From Alkalibacterium olivapovliticus (lineage in GTDB: Bacteria; Bacillota; Bacilli; Lactobacillales; Carnobacteriaceae_A), in contig NZ_PVTO01000026.1 of the NCBI RefSeq assembly GCF_003003275.1, positions 1 to 37,330 on the forward strand: a stretch of 37,330 nt of DNA, written 5' to 3'. This document shows, in pieces, positions 1-7,983 of this stretch (position 1 is its first letter; each line of letters starts with the position of its first letter). The translations under genes were made by a program, and so were the position numbers. Below the pieces are notes generated by a model, which was given only the letters and a program-made list of their open reading frames with translations, was not told the origin of the DNA and searched no databases.

Positions 1-185
1 GTCTTGCAAGCTCATCCGTTCTATTAAGCCTTGGTATGAAGTTTCTGTTCGTCAGTGCAAGCATTTGCGTCCGACTTCCTTCAGATTCCGCCTCACGGCG
101 GACACCCTTGTCTTTCGCTAACAGTTCCTACTGCCAAGTCTGTAGTGGACTTTCACCACCAAGTTATCGCCCATGCCGGGCGCAC
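1..185 (-). mobile_element. Group II intron, 5' end (partial, continues off the left edge)
   Basis: Read on the minus strand, the intron begins at 185 with GTGCG, the usual 5' start of a bacterial group II intron. It continues with a short CGCCC/GGGCG hairpin, a GGTGGTGAAAGTCC block and a CCGCC-GTGA-GGCGG hairpin, which look like domain I of an intron of the bacterial class C kind. The intron runs off the left edge, so neither the reverse transcriptase gene nor domains V and VI of this copy are visible. The junction lies directly after the U tract of a terminator hairpin (186-223), the preferred target of class IIC introns. A short open frame on the plus strand here is not a gene. The family is recalled from known introns; the exact class is inferred. 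Confidence 0.8.
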
Positions 186-223
186 AATAAAAAAGATAAA
201 CCATCATGGGATGGTTTATCTTT
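186..223 (-). terminator. Intrinsic terminator of the DUF2187 gene; intron target
   Basis: A perfect 14-bp stem (192-205 with 210-223) with a 4-base loop is followed on the minus strand by a T-rich tract ending at 186. It lies about 10 bases after the stop codon of the DUF2187 gene. The group II intron starts at the next base, so the hairpin and U tract form the 5' exon of the insertion. Confidence 0.9.
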
Positions 224-232
224 AACTGCCGG

Positions 233-583
233 TTATTCTTCATCCAGCTGATTTTTAAATCCTTCTATATCTTTAAAGTTGACAACTGTTTTTTCTTCAA
301 CCAAATCATGCATTCTTTCGGCTGAATGGTTCCAGTTGATCCGAACGATCGCGCTGTTAGTCAGTAATTTTTCAATTACGCCTTCCATCGGCTCATCACG
401 AAATGAAAATATTATTTCGTCGCCAACATCAGGTCTTAAATCTTCTTTGATCGATTCAATAATTTCGACTGCTTCTTTATAGGGTAAATCCAATAAGTTA
501 GCAATTCGGGAGTTACTGGCACCTTTACGAAGTTCTGTTTCTACTAATTGTTGAACTTCAGCAGTGATTTCCTCTTTAGCCAC
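233..583 (-). CDS. DUF2187 (YkvS-like) domain protein with helical N-terminal extension
   Basis: This encodes about 116 residues of unknown function. The C-terminal half (about residues 53-105) resembles DUF2187/YkvS, a small beta-rich domain: 'VGDEIIFSF' is followed by 'GVIEKLLTNSAIVRI' and 'EKTVVNFKDI'. The first 50 residues are predicted helical, with a pattern (GASNSRIANLLDLPYKEAVEII) that could be a helix-turn-helix; YkvS itself is only about 60 residues and lacks this part. Start choice: an ATG at 589 has the AGGGG ribosome site directly against it, whereas a GTG two codons later (583) has the site at a normal 6-base distance, so 583 is preferred. The gene is single, with its own extended -10 promoter and terminator. 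The family call is fairly firm; the role is unknown. Confidence 0.75.
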   Translation of the reverse strand: MAKEEITAEVQQLVETELRKGASNSRIANLLDLPYKEAVEIIESIKEDLRPDVGDEIIFSFRDEPMEGVIEKLLTNSAIVRINWNHSAERMHDLVEEKTVVNFKDIEGFKNQLDEE

Positions 584-628
584 TTTCATCCCCTCAATTC
601 TTCATTAAGATTTTATACTCCTTTAATC

Positions 629-637
629 ATTGTACCA
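629..637 (-). promoter_or_regulatory. Extended -10 promoter for the DUF2187 gene
   Basis: On the minus strand TACAAT (629-634) is preceded by TGG, giving an extended -10 element about 45 bases before the start codon. No good -35 is seen at the usual distance. Confidence 0.5.
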
Positions 638-679
638 TAAAAGTAGACTAAAAGCGAATGAAGGATGATTTAGATTGAT

Positions 680-1120
680 TTATGACAGTAGATCAACTGC
701 TTTGTATCCGACTTTTTTCAAGGTTACCTGAAGAGCCTTAATTTCTTCCTGTGTACATTCTTGAAATAGTTCAGCTATTTTTTCGGCATGTTTAGGAAAT
801 ATCTCATGCATCAATTTGTCGCCTTCATCTGTCAGTTCACAGAAAGTGACTCGTCTGTCGAATTTATCTGCAATCCGATTAACGAATCCCTTTTCTTCCA
901 GGCGATCCACAACATAGGTAATACTGCTGGAGGCCAAAAGGATCTGTTTTCCGATCATCTGTATAGGCTGCCTTCCTTTATTGAATAATAGCTCAAGCAC
1001 AGTAAACTCAGTTGCATTCAATCCGTGAGACGACATGTCTTTCTTCACGACTTTCTCAACGCTTGATGACGCTCTGAGCAATATTGTCAAAGCCTTTAAT
1101 TCTTCTTTGTTATCATTCAT
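680..1120 (-). CDS. MarR-family transcriptional regulator
   Basis: A 146-residue winged-helix regulator. The core MarR fold is visible: an N-terminal dimerisation helix, the recognition region around 'LLASSSITYVVDRLEEKGFV' and the wing with 'DKFDRRVTFCELTDEG'. Members of this family are dimers that bind palindromic operators and release them on contact with phenolics, oxidants or other ligands. There is no Cys near residue 15, so it is not a typical OhrR; its cysteines lie in the wing and near the C-terminal helix. An upstream in-frame ATG at 1150 exists, but the ATG at 1120 has GGTGGTGAG at the right distance and is preferred. No obvious target gene is adjacent, so the ligand and regulon are unknown. 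Confidence 0.85.
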   Translation of the reverse strand: MNDNKEELKALTILLRASSSVEKVVKKDMSSHGLNATEFTVLELLFNKGRQPIQMIGKQILLASSSITYVVDRLEEKGFVNRIADKFDRRVTFCELTDEGDKLMHEIFPKHAEKIAELFQECTQEEIKALQVTLKKVGYKAVDLLS

Positions 1121-1356
1121 ATTCTCACCACCATTATTGGTATAGACCATCTTCTCAACAGATTAGTCTGAAAGTAATTTCATAAATTTTCAAAACATCA
1201 ATATACGATTAGTATCTATTTTAATGCAATTAACTTACATTTTTATCCATTTATTAAATATAATAATAACTTAACCATACATTCATCGTTTTTTCAACCT
1301 TATTTCTGCTACTCCGATATAATACCACAATCAAAGCTCCAACATAATCTCTATTT

Positions 1357-1914
1357 CTATTTTATGCTATTTTTATTCAATTCATTAAACAACTGATGAT
1401 AGTGATAAAAGGCTATTATTTGAAACACACTGGCAACAGTAACTAGAATAGTTAGTGTCAGTTCACTCAGAGCAGGAAAAACAACCGCAATAAACATTGT
1501 AAAATAAAAAACGATAGTCGCAATCTTACCATGCCATATCGATCCATCTAATGTTTTTTTATTGCGGTACAATCGGACGTTCTCAACAAACATGTAGGAT
1601 TCTTTAATGACGAATAAAATAAAAAGGAAAATGAATACGGGCCACTTCAGCATAAGGACACTCACAACAGATACTTGAGTCAGTTTATCGGCTATTGGAT
1701 CCAGTAACTGTCCGATTTTAGTTCCTTTATTAAACCGTCTTGCAATAAAGCCGTCCAAGGCATCTGTCAATCCTGATAACACTAAAATCCCTGTAGCATA
1801 TATGTGTTCTCTCTGGGTCTCAGCATTTATATAGGCATAGACAAAAAATGGAATAAGTAAAATTCTGAAGTAAGATAATAAATTTGGAATTGAAACCCAA
1901 TCTCTTCGATTCAT
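1357..1914 (-). CDS. CDP-alcohol phosphatidyltransferase family membrane protein
   Basis: A 185-residue integral membrane enzyme of the family that moves a phosphatidyl group from CDP-diacylglycerol to an alcohol. The full signature D-x2-D-G-x2-A-R-x8-G-x3-D-x3-D is present (D51, D54, G55, A58, R59, G68, D72, D76), so it should be catalytically competent. Four to six hydrophobic segments flank it (about 15-30, 40-50, 85-105, 125-150, 150-170). The likeliest substrate is glycerol 3-phosphate (PgsA, first step to phosphatidylglycerol), but a cardiolipin-synthase-like member cannot be ruled out. The upstream GTG at 1950 has no ribosome site; the ATG at 1914 follows AGAGGAAG and is preferred. It stands alone between AT-rich spacers. 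Confidence 0.8.
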   Translation of the reverse strand: MNRRDWVSIPNLLSYFRILLIPFFVYAYINAETQREHIYATGILVLSGLTDALDGFIARRFNKGTKIGQLLDPIADKLTQVSVVSVLMLKWPVFIFLFILFVIKESYMFVENVRLYRNKKTLDGSIWHGKIATIVFYFTMFIAVVFPALSELTLTILVTVASVFQIIAFYHYHQLFNELNKNSIK

Positions 1915-2100
1915 AAGAGTTCTTCCTCTCCATATGTAAAACCGTCTCACTTAACATATCTAGATCACTATTCAGGCTCTCTTAACTCGCATTTAATGGC
2001 TAACAGATTATAAAAGCATTAATAGATTTCATAAGCAAGCCTGTTGAAAATATCCTAATTTAGTATACTTAATTTTTATCTCAATAGCAATTTAGAAATA

Positions 2101-2144
2101 GAAAAGTCAGCTTATTGAGTGATGACCTGCAAAATAAGCTGACT
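2101..2144 (-). terminator. Intrinsic terminator of the YflT-like gene
   Basis: A perfect 12-bp stem (2105-2116 with 2133-2144) around a 16-base loop is followed on the minus strand by TTTTCTATTT. It lies just after the stop codon at 2161. Confidence 0.8.
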
Positions 2145-2160
2145 AACTACTGTATCTATT

Positions 2161-2598
2161 TTATCTATTTGAAGTAGGATTCGGATTATCCGGATTAAAA
2201 TTATCTTCATGATTGGAAGCATCCGACTGTGGGTCATCAGGGTCTACGCCGAAACCGGGAGCGTGCAGACCGATATCTTCTGTACGTTCTTCTGACTTAC
2301 TTTCATGCTGCTTGCCGTTTTCCTTTTCAAGCAAAACGTACCCCCCTCTTCTCAGTATATCATCATATAATTCTACTGAGTGATCGTCCAGGCCATGATT
2401 GTTAAGTGGTGCATTATCTTTAAATGCCTCTTCACTAATTGTTTCAATTTCTACTGGAACAAGAGACTTTAAATCAGAGGCATGTTCTTCACGTGTGAGT
2501 GCGAGTAAATTATTAGCGTGAAAGGCGCCACTTTGAATCAAGTTTTCGACTTCCGAAACAAATTCTTCTATGCTTTGATGTGCTGATACAAATTTCAT
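2161..2598 (-). CDS. YflT-like general stress protein domain with acidic C-terminal tail
   Basis: A 145-residue soluble protein. Residues 1-95 follow the pattern of the YflT/GSP17M domain seen in general stress proteins: 'FVSEVENLIQSG' then 'NNLLALTREEHASDLKSL', ending in 'ELYDDILRRGGYVLLEKE', an alternating alpha/beta unit. Residues 96-145 are a low-complexity hydrophilic tail rich in D, N, P, E and S (for example NFNPDNPNP), probably disordered. The biochemical function of the domain is not known. A clear AAAGGAGG site precedes the ATG, and a terminator follows, so the gene is single. No sigma-B type promoter was recognised upstream. Confidence 0.65.
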   Translation of the reverse strand: MKFVSAHQSIEEFVSEVENLIQSGAFHANNLLALTREEHASDLKSLVPVEIETISEEAFKDNAPLNNHGLDDHSVELYDDILRRGGYVLLEKENGKQHESKSEERTEDIGLHAPGFGVDPDDPQSDASNHEDNFNPDNPNPTSNR

Positions 2599-2692
2599 GA
2601 TCGATTCCTCCTTTAAACTGTGTACACTATGATTCTACCAAAGGTTTGATAAAGTAACCACTAATAGCTATGGAACAAATTGATTTCATGTG

Positions 2693-2721
2693 TTGACTTT
2701 TCACTTAAAACATTATATACT
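2693..2721 (+). promoter_or_regulatory. Promoter of the tRNA-Arg gene
   Basis: TTGACT (2693-2698) and TATACT (2716-2721) are separated by 17 bases, close to the sigma-A consensus. The tRNA starts 19 bases after the -10. Confidence 0.85.
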
Positions 2722-2739
2722 AAGTTCTGTTGTTAAAAA

Positions 2740-2813
2740 GTTTCGGTAGCTCAGCCGGATAGAGCATTCGCCTTCTAAGCGAACGGTCGGGGGTTCGAAT
2801 CCCTCCCGAAACG
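2740..2813 (+). tRNA. tRNA-Arg (anticodon UCU)
   Basis: A complete cloverleaf can be drawn by hand: acceptor stem GTTTCGG (2740-2746) with CCGAAAC (2806-2812), D arm GCTC/GAGC, anticodon stem TTCGC/GCGAA around loop CTTCTAA (anticodon TCT, reads AGA/AGG), and T loop TTCGAAT. The discriminator is G2813. The 3' CCA is not encoded and must be added after transcription. The gene is a single unit with its own promoter and terminator, and it converges on glnA. Confidence 0.95.
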
Positions 2814-2823
2814 TCACTAATTT

Positions 2824-2862
2824 AAACGGTCAATCTGATTAGTCAGATTGACCGTTTTTTTG
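2824..2862 (+). terminator. Intrinsic terminator of the tRNA-Arg gene
   Basis: A perfect 15-bp stem (2824-2838 with 2843-2857) with loop TTAG is followed by a run of T on the plus strand, 11 bases after the tRNA end. Confidence 0.9.
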
Positions 2863-2876
2863 TGTCATAAATGATG

Positions 2877-2904
2877 AAAAAACGCCGGTCTTATGAGACC
2901 GGCG
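2877..2904 (-). terminator. Intrinsic terminator of the first glutamine synthetase gene
   Basis: A GC-rich 9-bp stem (2883-2891 with 2896-2904) is followed on the minus strand by six T (2882-2877). It sits directly after the glnA stop codon and faces the tRNA terminator. Confidence 0.9.
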
Positions 2905-2911
2905 CTTCTTA

Positions 2912-4255
2912 TCAATATAAATGTAAGTAATTTTCTTTCTCCCACTTGCTGACTTCCGCTTTGTAAGAGTCCCATTCTATCATTTTTGATTTTACAAAAT
3001 TGGTATAGATATGATTACCTAATGATTCTTTAATAACCTCACTTCTCTTCAGAGCTTTTAAAGCACTATGAAGACTAGTGGGAAGAGAACGGATCCCCTG
3101 CTCATCTAATTCGTATTCATCCATATCATAGATGTTATCATTTGTTTCTTCAGGCGGAGTCATTTCATTTCTGATTCCATCAAGACCTGCTTTAAGCATG
3201 GCTGCTAGTGCAAGATATGGGTTTGCCATCGGATCGACTGATCTTACTTCCAGTCGTGTTGACAACCCTCTTGACGCTGGGATACGGATCATTGGTGTAC
3301 GGTTACTGCATGACCATGCAATATAGACAGGTGCTTCATATCCCGGTACCAGTCGCTTATATGAGTTGACCGTCGGGTTAGTAATAGCTGTGAATGCAGG
3401 TGCATGGTGAAGTAAGCCAGACAAGAACTGGTAGGCTTCAGTGCTTAATTCTCTTTCATCACTTTCATCATAGAACGCATTTTCTTCTCCTTTGAATAAG
3501 GACATATTGCAGTGCATTCCCGAACCGTTGATACCATATAATGGTTTGGCCATAAAAGTAGCGTGCAGGCCATATTTTCTTGCTACAGTTTTAACGACCA
3601 GTTTAAATGTTTGAATATTGTCACACGCTTCTACTGCATCAGCATACTTCCAGTCGATTTCATGTTGACCTGGAGCGACTTCATGGTGACTCGCTTCAAT
3701 TTCAAAGCCAAGATCTTCAAGTTCCAGGACAATATCACGACGGCAGTTTTCTGCTGAATCAGTCGGTGCCAGATCGAAATACCCTCCATTGTCATTTAAC
3801 CGTTCAGTGACTTCATCATTTTCATCTAATTTAAACAAGAAAAATTCAGGCTCTGGCCCAAGATTAAAAGAGGTATACCCCATTTCTCTTGCTTCTTCCA
3901 TCACACGTTTTAAATTAGTTCTTGGATCCCCTAAAAATGGCGTCCCATCAGGATTCACGATATCACAGATCAATCGTGCTATACGCCCTTTTTTCGATGA
4001 TTCGGTTTCCCAGGTGAACACTAACCATGTATCAAAATCAGGTTGAAGATACATATCAGATTCTTGTATACGGACAAATCCTTCAATAGAAGAGCCATCG
4101 AACATCATTTTTCCGTCTAATACTTTATCTAACTGACTGACTGGCACTTCCACATTCTTAACGATACCTAAAATATCAGTAAACATTAAGCGTAAAAAGC
4201 GGACATTGTTGTCCTTTACATCCCTTACTATTTTGTCCCTCGTCATTTCTGTCAT
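2912..4255 (-). CDS. glnA: Glutamine synthetase type I (glutamate-ammonia ligase), canonical paralogue
   Basis: Makes glutamine from glutamate, ammonia and ATP as a cytoplasmic dodecamer. At 447 residues it has the length of Bacillus GlnA (444). Visible motifs are [11 protein letters not shown] (52-62), the metal-ligand [33 protein letters not shown], the flap glutamate in PGYEAP and the C-terminal RSVDP-NPYLAL. Arg62, which in Bacillus GlnA mediates glutamine feedback inhibition, is present, so normal feedback control is expected. A TTG at 4270 would add five residues, but the ATG at 4255 has GGGGAGAAAG at the right spacing. It has its own promoter (4326-4354) and terminator. No glnR lies beside it, unlike the usual glnR-glnA pair, and no clear GlnR/TnrA box was seen. 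Confidence 0.97.
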   Translation of the reverse strand: MTEMTRDKIVRDVKDNNVRFLRLMFTDILGIVKNVEVPVSQLDKVLDGKMMFDGSSIEGFVRIQESDMYLQPDFDTWLVFTWETESSKKGRIARLICDIVNPDGTPFLGDPRTNLKRVMEEAREMGYTSFNLGPEPEFFLFKLDENDEVTERLNDNGGYFDLAPTDSAENCRRDIVLELEDLGFEIEASHHEVAPGQHEIDWKYADAVEACDNIQTFKLVVKTVARKYGLHATFMAKPLYGINGSGMHCNMSLFKGEENAFYDESDERELSTEAYQFLSGLLHHAPAFTAITNPTVNSYKRLVPGYEAPVYIAWSCSNRTPMIRIPASRGLSTRLEVRSVDPMANPYLALAAMLKAGLDGIRNEMTPPEETNDNIYDMDEYELDEQGIRSLPTSLHSALKALKRSEVIKESLGNHIYTNFVKSKMIEWDSYKAEVSKWEKENYLHLY

Positions 4256-4325
4256 AATCTTTCTCCCCAATCTATACCACTTATTGTAATGCTCTTTGTA
4301 TCGTTGATATTAAAAGCACTTTTGA

Positions 4326-4354
4326 ATAGTACCACTATGTCATTCCGGGTGCAA
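4326..4354 (-). promoter_or_regulatory. Promoter of the first glutamine synthetase gene
   Basis: On the minus strand TTGCAC (4349-4354) and TACTAT (4326-4331) are spaced by 17 bases, about 70 bases before the start codon. I see no TGTNA-N7-TNACA operator over it. Confidence 0.65.
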
Positions 4355-4438
4355 CTGAAAATTAATAAGTAAATGAATTAAGGAAATTTTCTAAATATAA
4401 TTAAGTTTGAACGGATAAAAGCTTCATAAATTAAGAAG

Positions 4439-4486
4439 CCACCTGAACAGGAAGTCACGTAGAAGTGACTTGCCCAGTTCAGGTGG
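4439..4486 (-). terminator. Long hairpin after the second glutamine synthetase gene
   Basis: An outer stem CCACCTGAAC/GTTCAGGTGG encloses an inner AAGTCAC/GTGACTT stem, ending 12 bases from the stop codon. On the minus strand it is followed by CTTCTTAATTT, a poor T tract, so it may be a weak terminator or an mRNA-stabilising 3' end. Confidence 0.65.
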
Positions 4487-4498
4487 TATTGTTAATAA

Positions 4499-5839
4499 CT
4501 AATACAATTCAAAGTAGCGGTCAGTTTCCCATTGAGAAACTGATTTGGCAAAGTTCGCCCAGTCTGTCTCCTTGGCAGCTATAAATCTGCTGAAGATATG
4601 TTCTCCAAGACCTGATTTAATGACTTCATCTTTTTTCAGTGCTTCCAGTGCCTCATACAAATTCTTCGGAAGTGACTGAATATTGTTTTCGTTGCGCTCA
4701 ATCTGATCCATATTGTAAATGTTTTTATTTACGGGATTGGGTGCACTTTTAGCTTCCGATATCCCCTTCAACCCAGCTTTAAGCAATACTGCCAAGGCTA
4801 AGTAAGGATTTGCGGTAGGATCTACGCTTCTTAGTTCCACTCTGGTAGAATTTCCTCTAGACGAGGGGACACGTATCAGAGGGGATCTGTTCGTGCCTGA
4901 CCAGGCGACATAGACAGGAGCTTCAAATCCCGGAGTTAAACGTTTATAGGAATTAACGATCGGATTGACTACAGCAGTATACGCTTGAGCATGATCCAGA
5001 AGGCCTGCTATAAACTGGTAGGCTGTATCGCTTAATCCTTCTTCTGAATTTTCTTTATAAAAAGCATTGCCATCTTCATTGAAAAGAGACATATTAAAGT
5101 GCATGCCTGATCCGCTGATATCTTCAATTGGTTTAGGCATAAAAGTTGCGTGCAGTCCATGTTTTCTCGCTACGGTTTTGACGATCAGCTTGAAAGTCTG
5201 GATATTATCACATGCTTCTACTGCATCAGCATATTTCCAGTCGATCTCATGTTGGCCTGGAGCAACTTCATGGTGACTCGCTTCAATTTCAAATCCAAGC
5301 GCTTCGAGTTCAAGGACGATATCCCGGCGACAATTCTCTGCCAGGTCCGTAGGGGCTAAGTCGAAATATCCGCCATTATCATTTAAAGTTTTACTTGGTT
5401 TGCCGTTTTCATCTAATTTAAAAAGGAAGAATTCCGGTTCAGGACCCAGATTAAAGGCAGTGAATCCGAGCTCTTTCATGTCTTCAACAACTCGTTTTAA
5501 ATTATTCCTTGGATCTCCTGCAAATGGAGTTCCATCAGGCATGTGTACATCACAAATGAATCGTGCAATTTTCCCGTCACTGTTCTTTAGTTCCCATGGA
5601 AAGATCAACCAGGTATCCAAGTCAGGGTGCAGTTTCATATCGCTTTGATCGATTTCTACAAAGCCGTCGATCGAAGATCCATCAAATGCCATTTCGTCAG
5701 ACATCACTTTATCCAGCTGGCTGACAGGCACTTCCACATTTTTTATTACCCCATCAATATCTGTGAACATTAAGCGTAAAAATCTGACGTTTTTTTCCTG
5801 TGCTTCTTTTTTTATAGCCTCTTTTATCTTGGCGGACAT
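4499..5839 (-). CDS. glnA: Glutamine synthetase type I, second paralogue with Arg62 replaced by Glu
   Basis: A 446-residue paralogue of the gene downstream, clearly homologous over its full length. Catalytic features are intact: GPEPEFFLF (E134/E136), [17 protein letters not shown], the flap Glu in PGFEAP, and [13 protein letters not shown]. Two differences stand out. Residue 62 ([11 protein letters not shown]) is Glu where Bacillus GlnA and the first paralogue have Arg, the residue tied to glutamine feedback inhibition. The NGSGMHCN motif reads SGSGMHFN (S242, F248). It is therefore probably an active synthetase with altered feedback control; that is inference. A long spacer with no strong promoter consensus lies upstream, and a hairpin lies downstream. 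The two genes are about 240 bases apart and the downstream one has its own promoter, so they are separate units born by duplication or acquisition. Confidence 0.93.
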   Translation of the reverse strand: MSAKIKEAIKKEAQEKNVRFLRLMFTDIDGVIKNVEVPVSQLDKVMSDEMAFDGSSIDGFVEIDQSDMKLHPDLDTWLIFPWELKNSDGKIARFICDVHMPDGTPFAGDPRNNLKRVVEDMKELGFTAFNLGPEPEFFLFKLDENGKPSKTLNDNGGYFDLAPTDLAENCRRDIVLELEALGFEIEASHHEVAPGQHEIDWKYADAVEACDNIQTFKLIVKTVARKHGLHATFMPKPIEDISGSGMHFNMSLFNEDGNAFYKENSEEGLSDTAYQFIAGLLDHAQAYTAVVNPIVNSYKRLTPGFEAPVYVAWSGTNRSPLIRVPSSRGNSTRVELRSVDPTANPYLALAVLLKAGLKGISEAKSAPNPVNKNIYNMDQIERNENNIQSLPKNLYEALEALKKDEVIKSGLGEHIFSRFIAAKETDWANFAKSVSQWETDRYFELY

Positions 5840-6004
5840 AGTCCAATCATCATCCCTTTCGCCATATACGTATGGCTTTTTTTGTTCAGTATTAAGGGTA
5901 CTAATATCTCCTGGCTATGTCAATTAAGAGACCTTATAATTTAAAAAGTCTATAAGTTATCTGTTATCTGACCAGAAGATTTGTTTAAATCATGATTCTA
6001 AGTA

Positions 6005-6034
6005 TAAAAAAAAGCCGAGATCAGATGATCTCGA
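6005..6034 (-). terminator. Intrinsic terminator of the HU gene
   Basis: A CGAGATCA/TGATCTCG stem (about 6016-6033) is followed on the minus strand by GC and eight T. It lies 20 bases after the stop codon. Confidence 0.88.
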
Positions 6035-6054
6035 CAGATAAAAGTATACACTTT

Positions 6055-6330
6055 TTATTTAACCGCATCTTTCAATGCTTTACCAGCTTTAAATGCTGGA
6101 ACTTTGCTTGCAGGGATCTGGATTTCTTCCCCAGTTTGAGGATTACGTCCTTTACGTGCAGCACGATCGCGAACTTCAAAGTTACCAAAGCCAATTACTT
6201 GAACTTTTTCTCCGTCAGCAAGTGTGTCTTTAATTGTTTCAAAAACAGCTTCTACTGCTGCAGTTGCATCCTTTTTAGTAAGGTCAGCTGAAGCTGCTAC
6301 TTTTTCGATTAATTCTGCTTTATTTGCCAT
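6055..6330 (-). CDS. hup: DNA-binding protein HU
   Basis: A 91-residue histone-like protein that binds and bends DNA as a homodimer in the nucleoid. The family length (90-92) and hallmarks are exact: '[12 protein letters not shown]' start, '[22 protein letters not shown]' with the DNA-inserting arm, and '[19 protein letters not shown]' end. The gene has a strong ribosome site (GAGGAGGTG), a clear sigma-A promoter (6458-6486) with a leader of about 120 bases, and a terminator, so it is monocistronic and probably highly expressed. It follows der, as in Bacillus relatives. Confidence 0.98.
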   Translation of the reverse strand: MANKAELIEKVAASADLTKKDATAAVEAVFETIKDTLADGEKVQVIGFGNFEVRDRAARKGRNPQTGEEIQIPASKVPAFKAGKALKDAVK

Positions 6331-6457
6331 TGTATTCTTTCACCTCCTCAAAAGAAGATCGATGCATTCTGATAAATAATCATCATGCGATCTTACAACA
6401 TTCTTTTGTATTCGAATGTATTGGGTGAAATAGTCTAAACTTGACATTTCATTTAAA

Positions 6458-6486
6458 AAGATACCATAGAATCCTTGATACTGCAA
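6458..6486 (-). promoter_or_regulatory. Promoter of the HU gene
   Basis: On the minus strand TTGCAG (6481-6486) and TATCTT (6458-6463) are spaced by 17 bases. The implied 5' leader is about 120 bases; I see no known riboswitch in it. Confidence 0.75.
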
Positions 6487-6557
6487 TGCTTTTATAGAAA
6501 TCTCTTGGTTTATTCCCCATTGTTCCAGGTCAAAAAACGGTTAAATTCGATTGAAAA

Positions 6558-7871
6558 CTATTTTCTTCTGCGTGGAATTATCCGAATGGGTGTTCCTTCG
6601 AAGTTGAAAGTCGCTCTGAATTTGTTTTCCAGATATCTGGCATAAGAAAAGTGCAGTAGTTCCGGATCGTTTACGAAAATAATAAAGGTCGGAGGTGAAA
6701 CGGCAACTTGAGTGGTGTAATAAATCTTTAATCGTCGTCCTTTATCAGTCGGTGTCGGGTTAGTAGCCACTGCGTCCATAACAACATCATTCAGGATAGA
6801 AGACTGAATACGTAAATTACGGTTCATAAAGACTTCGCTGATCCTATCCGGCAATAAATGCAGTCTCTTCTTGGAAATTGCAGAGACAAATAGAATGGGA
6901 GCGTAAGCTAGATACTGGAACTCATCTCTAACGTCCATTTCGAACTCTTTCATTGTGTTCGTTTCTTTCTCTACAGTATCCCATTTGTTGACTACCAGGA
7001 TAATCCCTTTACCTGCTTCATGAGCATAACCGAAAACACGCTTATCCTGCTCTCTAATGCCTTCTTCCGCATTGATGACACATAAGACCACATCAGACCG
7101 TTCAATGGCTCTCATAGCCCTAAGAACGCTGTATTTTTCGGTATTCTCGTAGACTTTTCCTTTTTTTCTCATTCCAGCAGTATCGATCATCACAAAATCT
7201 CTGCCATCCTGCGTTTCGAACCGGGTATCCACTGCTTCTCGTGTCGTTCCTGCAATATCAGAAACAATTACGCGTTCTTCCCCAATGATTGCATTTACCA
7301 GACTTGATTTCCCTACATTCGGTCTACCGATCAAACTGAATTTGATGGTCGATTCGTCATATTCCTCTTCAGTAGAGTCAGGAAATTCCTTGATCACAGC
7401 ATCCAGAACGTCACCTAATCCTAATCCGTGAGATCCTGAAATAGGATAAGGATTGCCTAACCCTAAAGAGTAAAATTCGTAAATTTCTGTTCTCAGTTCA
7501 GGATTATCCGCTTTGTTGACTGCCAGTATGATAGGTTTGCCGGATTTGAACAATATCGGTGCCACTTGTTCATCTGCATTTGTCACACCTTCTCTGACAC
7601 TAGTCAGCATAATGATGACATCTGCTTCTTCAATGGCGATTTGCGCCTGATTTCTGATCTGTACATTTAATGGTTCATCTTCCATTGTGATACCACCAGT
7701 ATCAATCAATGAAAACTCTTTGCCCAGCCATTCGGCATCAGCATATATTCTGTCGCGGGTTACCCCGGATACATCTTCTACTATAGATATTCTTTCTCCT
7801 ACAATACGGTTAAAGATTGTGGATTTCCCTACATTGGGTCTTCCCACTATAGCAACTGTCGGTTTCGTCAT
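6558..7871 (-). CDS. der: Ribosome biogenesis GTPase Der (EngA)
   Basis: A 437-residue double-GTPase that works in 50S ribosomal subunit maturation. Two G domains in tandem are plain: G1 motifs GRPNVGKST (10-18) and GRPNVGKSS (182-190), DTGG and DTAGM switch II motifs, and NKAD and NKWD G4 motifs. A C-terminal KH-like domain follows, ending in the basic 'IRIIPRRRK'. Length is normal (436-437 in relatives). It lies downstream of rpsA, from which it is separated by a strong hairpin, and upstream of hup, an order conserved in Bacillota. Confidence 0.98.
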   Translation of the reverse strand: MTKPTVAIVGRPNVGKSTIFNRIVGERISIVEDVSGVTRDRIYADAEWLGKEFSLIDTGGITMEDEPLNVQIRNQAQIAIEEADVIIMLTSVREGVTNADEQVAPILFKSGKPIILAVNKADNPELRTEIYEFYSLGLGNPYPISGSHGLGLGDVLDAVIKEFPDSTEEEYDESTIKFSLIGRPNVGKSSLVNAIIGEERVIVSDIAGTTREAVDTRFETQDGRDFVMIDTAGMRKKGKVYENTEKYSVLRAMRAIERSDVVLCVINAEEGIREQDKRVFGYAHEAGKGIILVVNKWDTVEKETNTMKEFEMDVRDEFQYLAYAPILFVSAISKKRLHLLPDRISEVFMNRNLRIQSSILNDVVMDAVATNPTPTDKGRRLKIYYTTQVAVSPPTFIIFVNDPELLHFSYARYLENKFRATFNFEGTPIRIIPRRRK

Positions 7872-7910
7872 TCATATACCTTCTCTCAAAACTGTTCTTC
7901 TTAAAATAGT

Positions 7911-7953
7911 CACACCCAACTAAGGCAGGCTCAGTACCTGCTTTAGTTGGGTG
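7911..7953 (-). terminator. Strong hairpin between rpsA and der
   Basis: CACCCAACTAA-A-GCAGG pairs with CCTGC-C-TTAGTTGGGTG, a stem of about 17 bp with one mismatch and a 7-base loop. On the minus strand it is followed by TGACTATTTT, a weak T tract. It lies 30 bases after rpsA and may partly terminate it or set the rpsA/der ratio. Confidence 0.65.
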
Positions 7954-7983
7954 CGGTAAACTATACCGATTTAATTTCGATAC

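Noticed and set aside
36-251. A plus-strand open frame of 71 codons at the left end
   Set aside because: It lies inside the intron RNA structure and the terminator and resembles no protein.
2740-2813. tRNA-Arg as an integration site of a mobile element
   Set aside because: No integrase, no repeat of the tRNA 3' end and ordinary genes on both sides.
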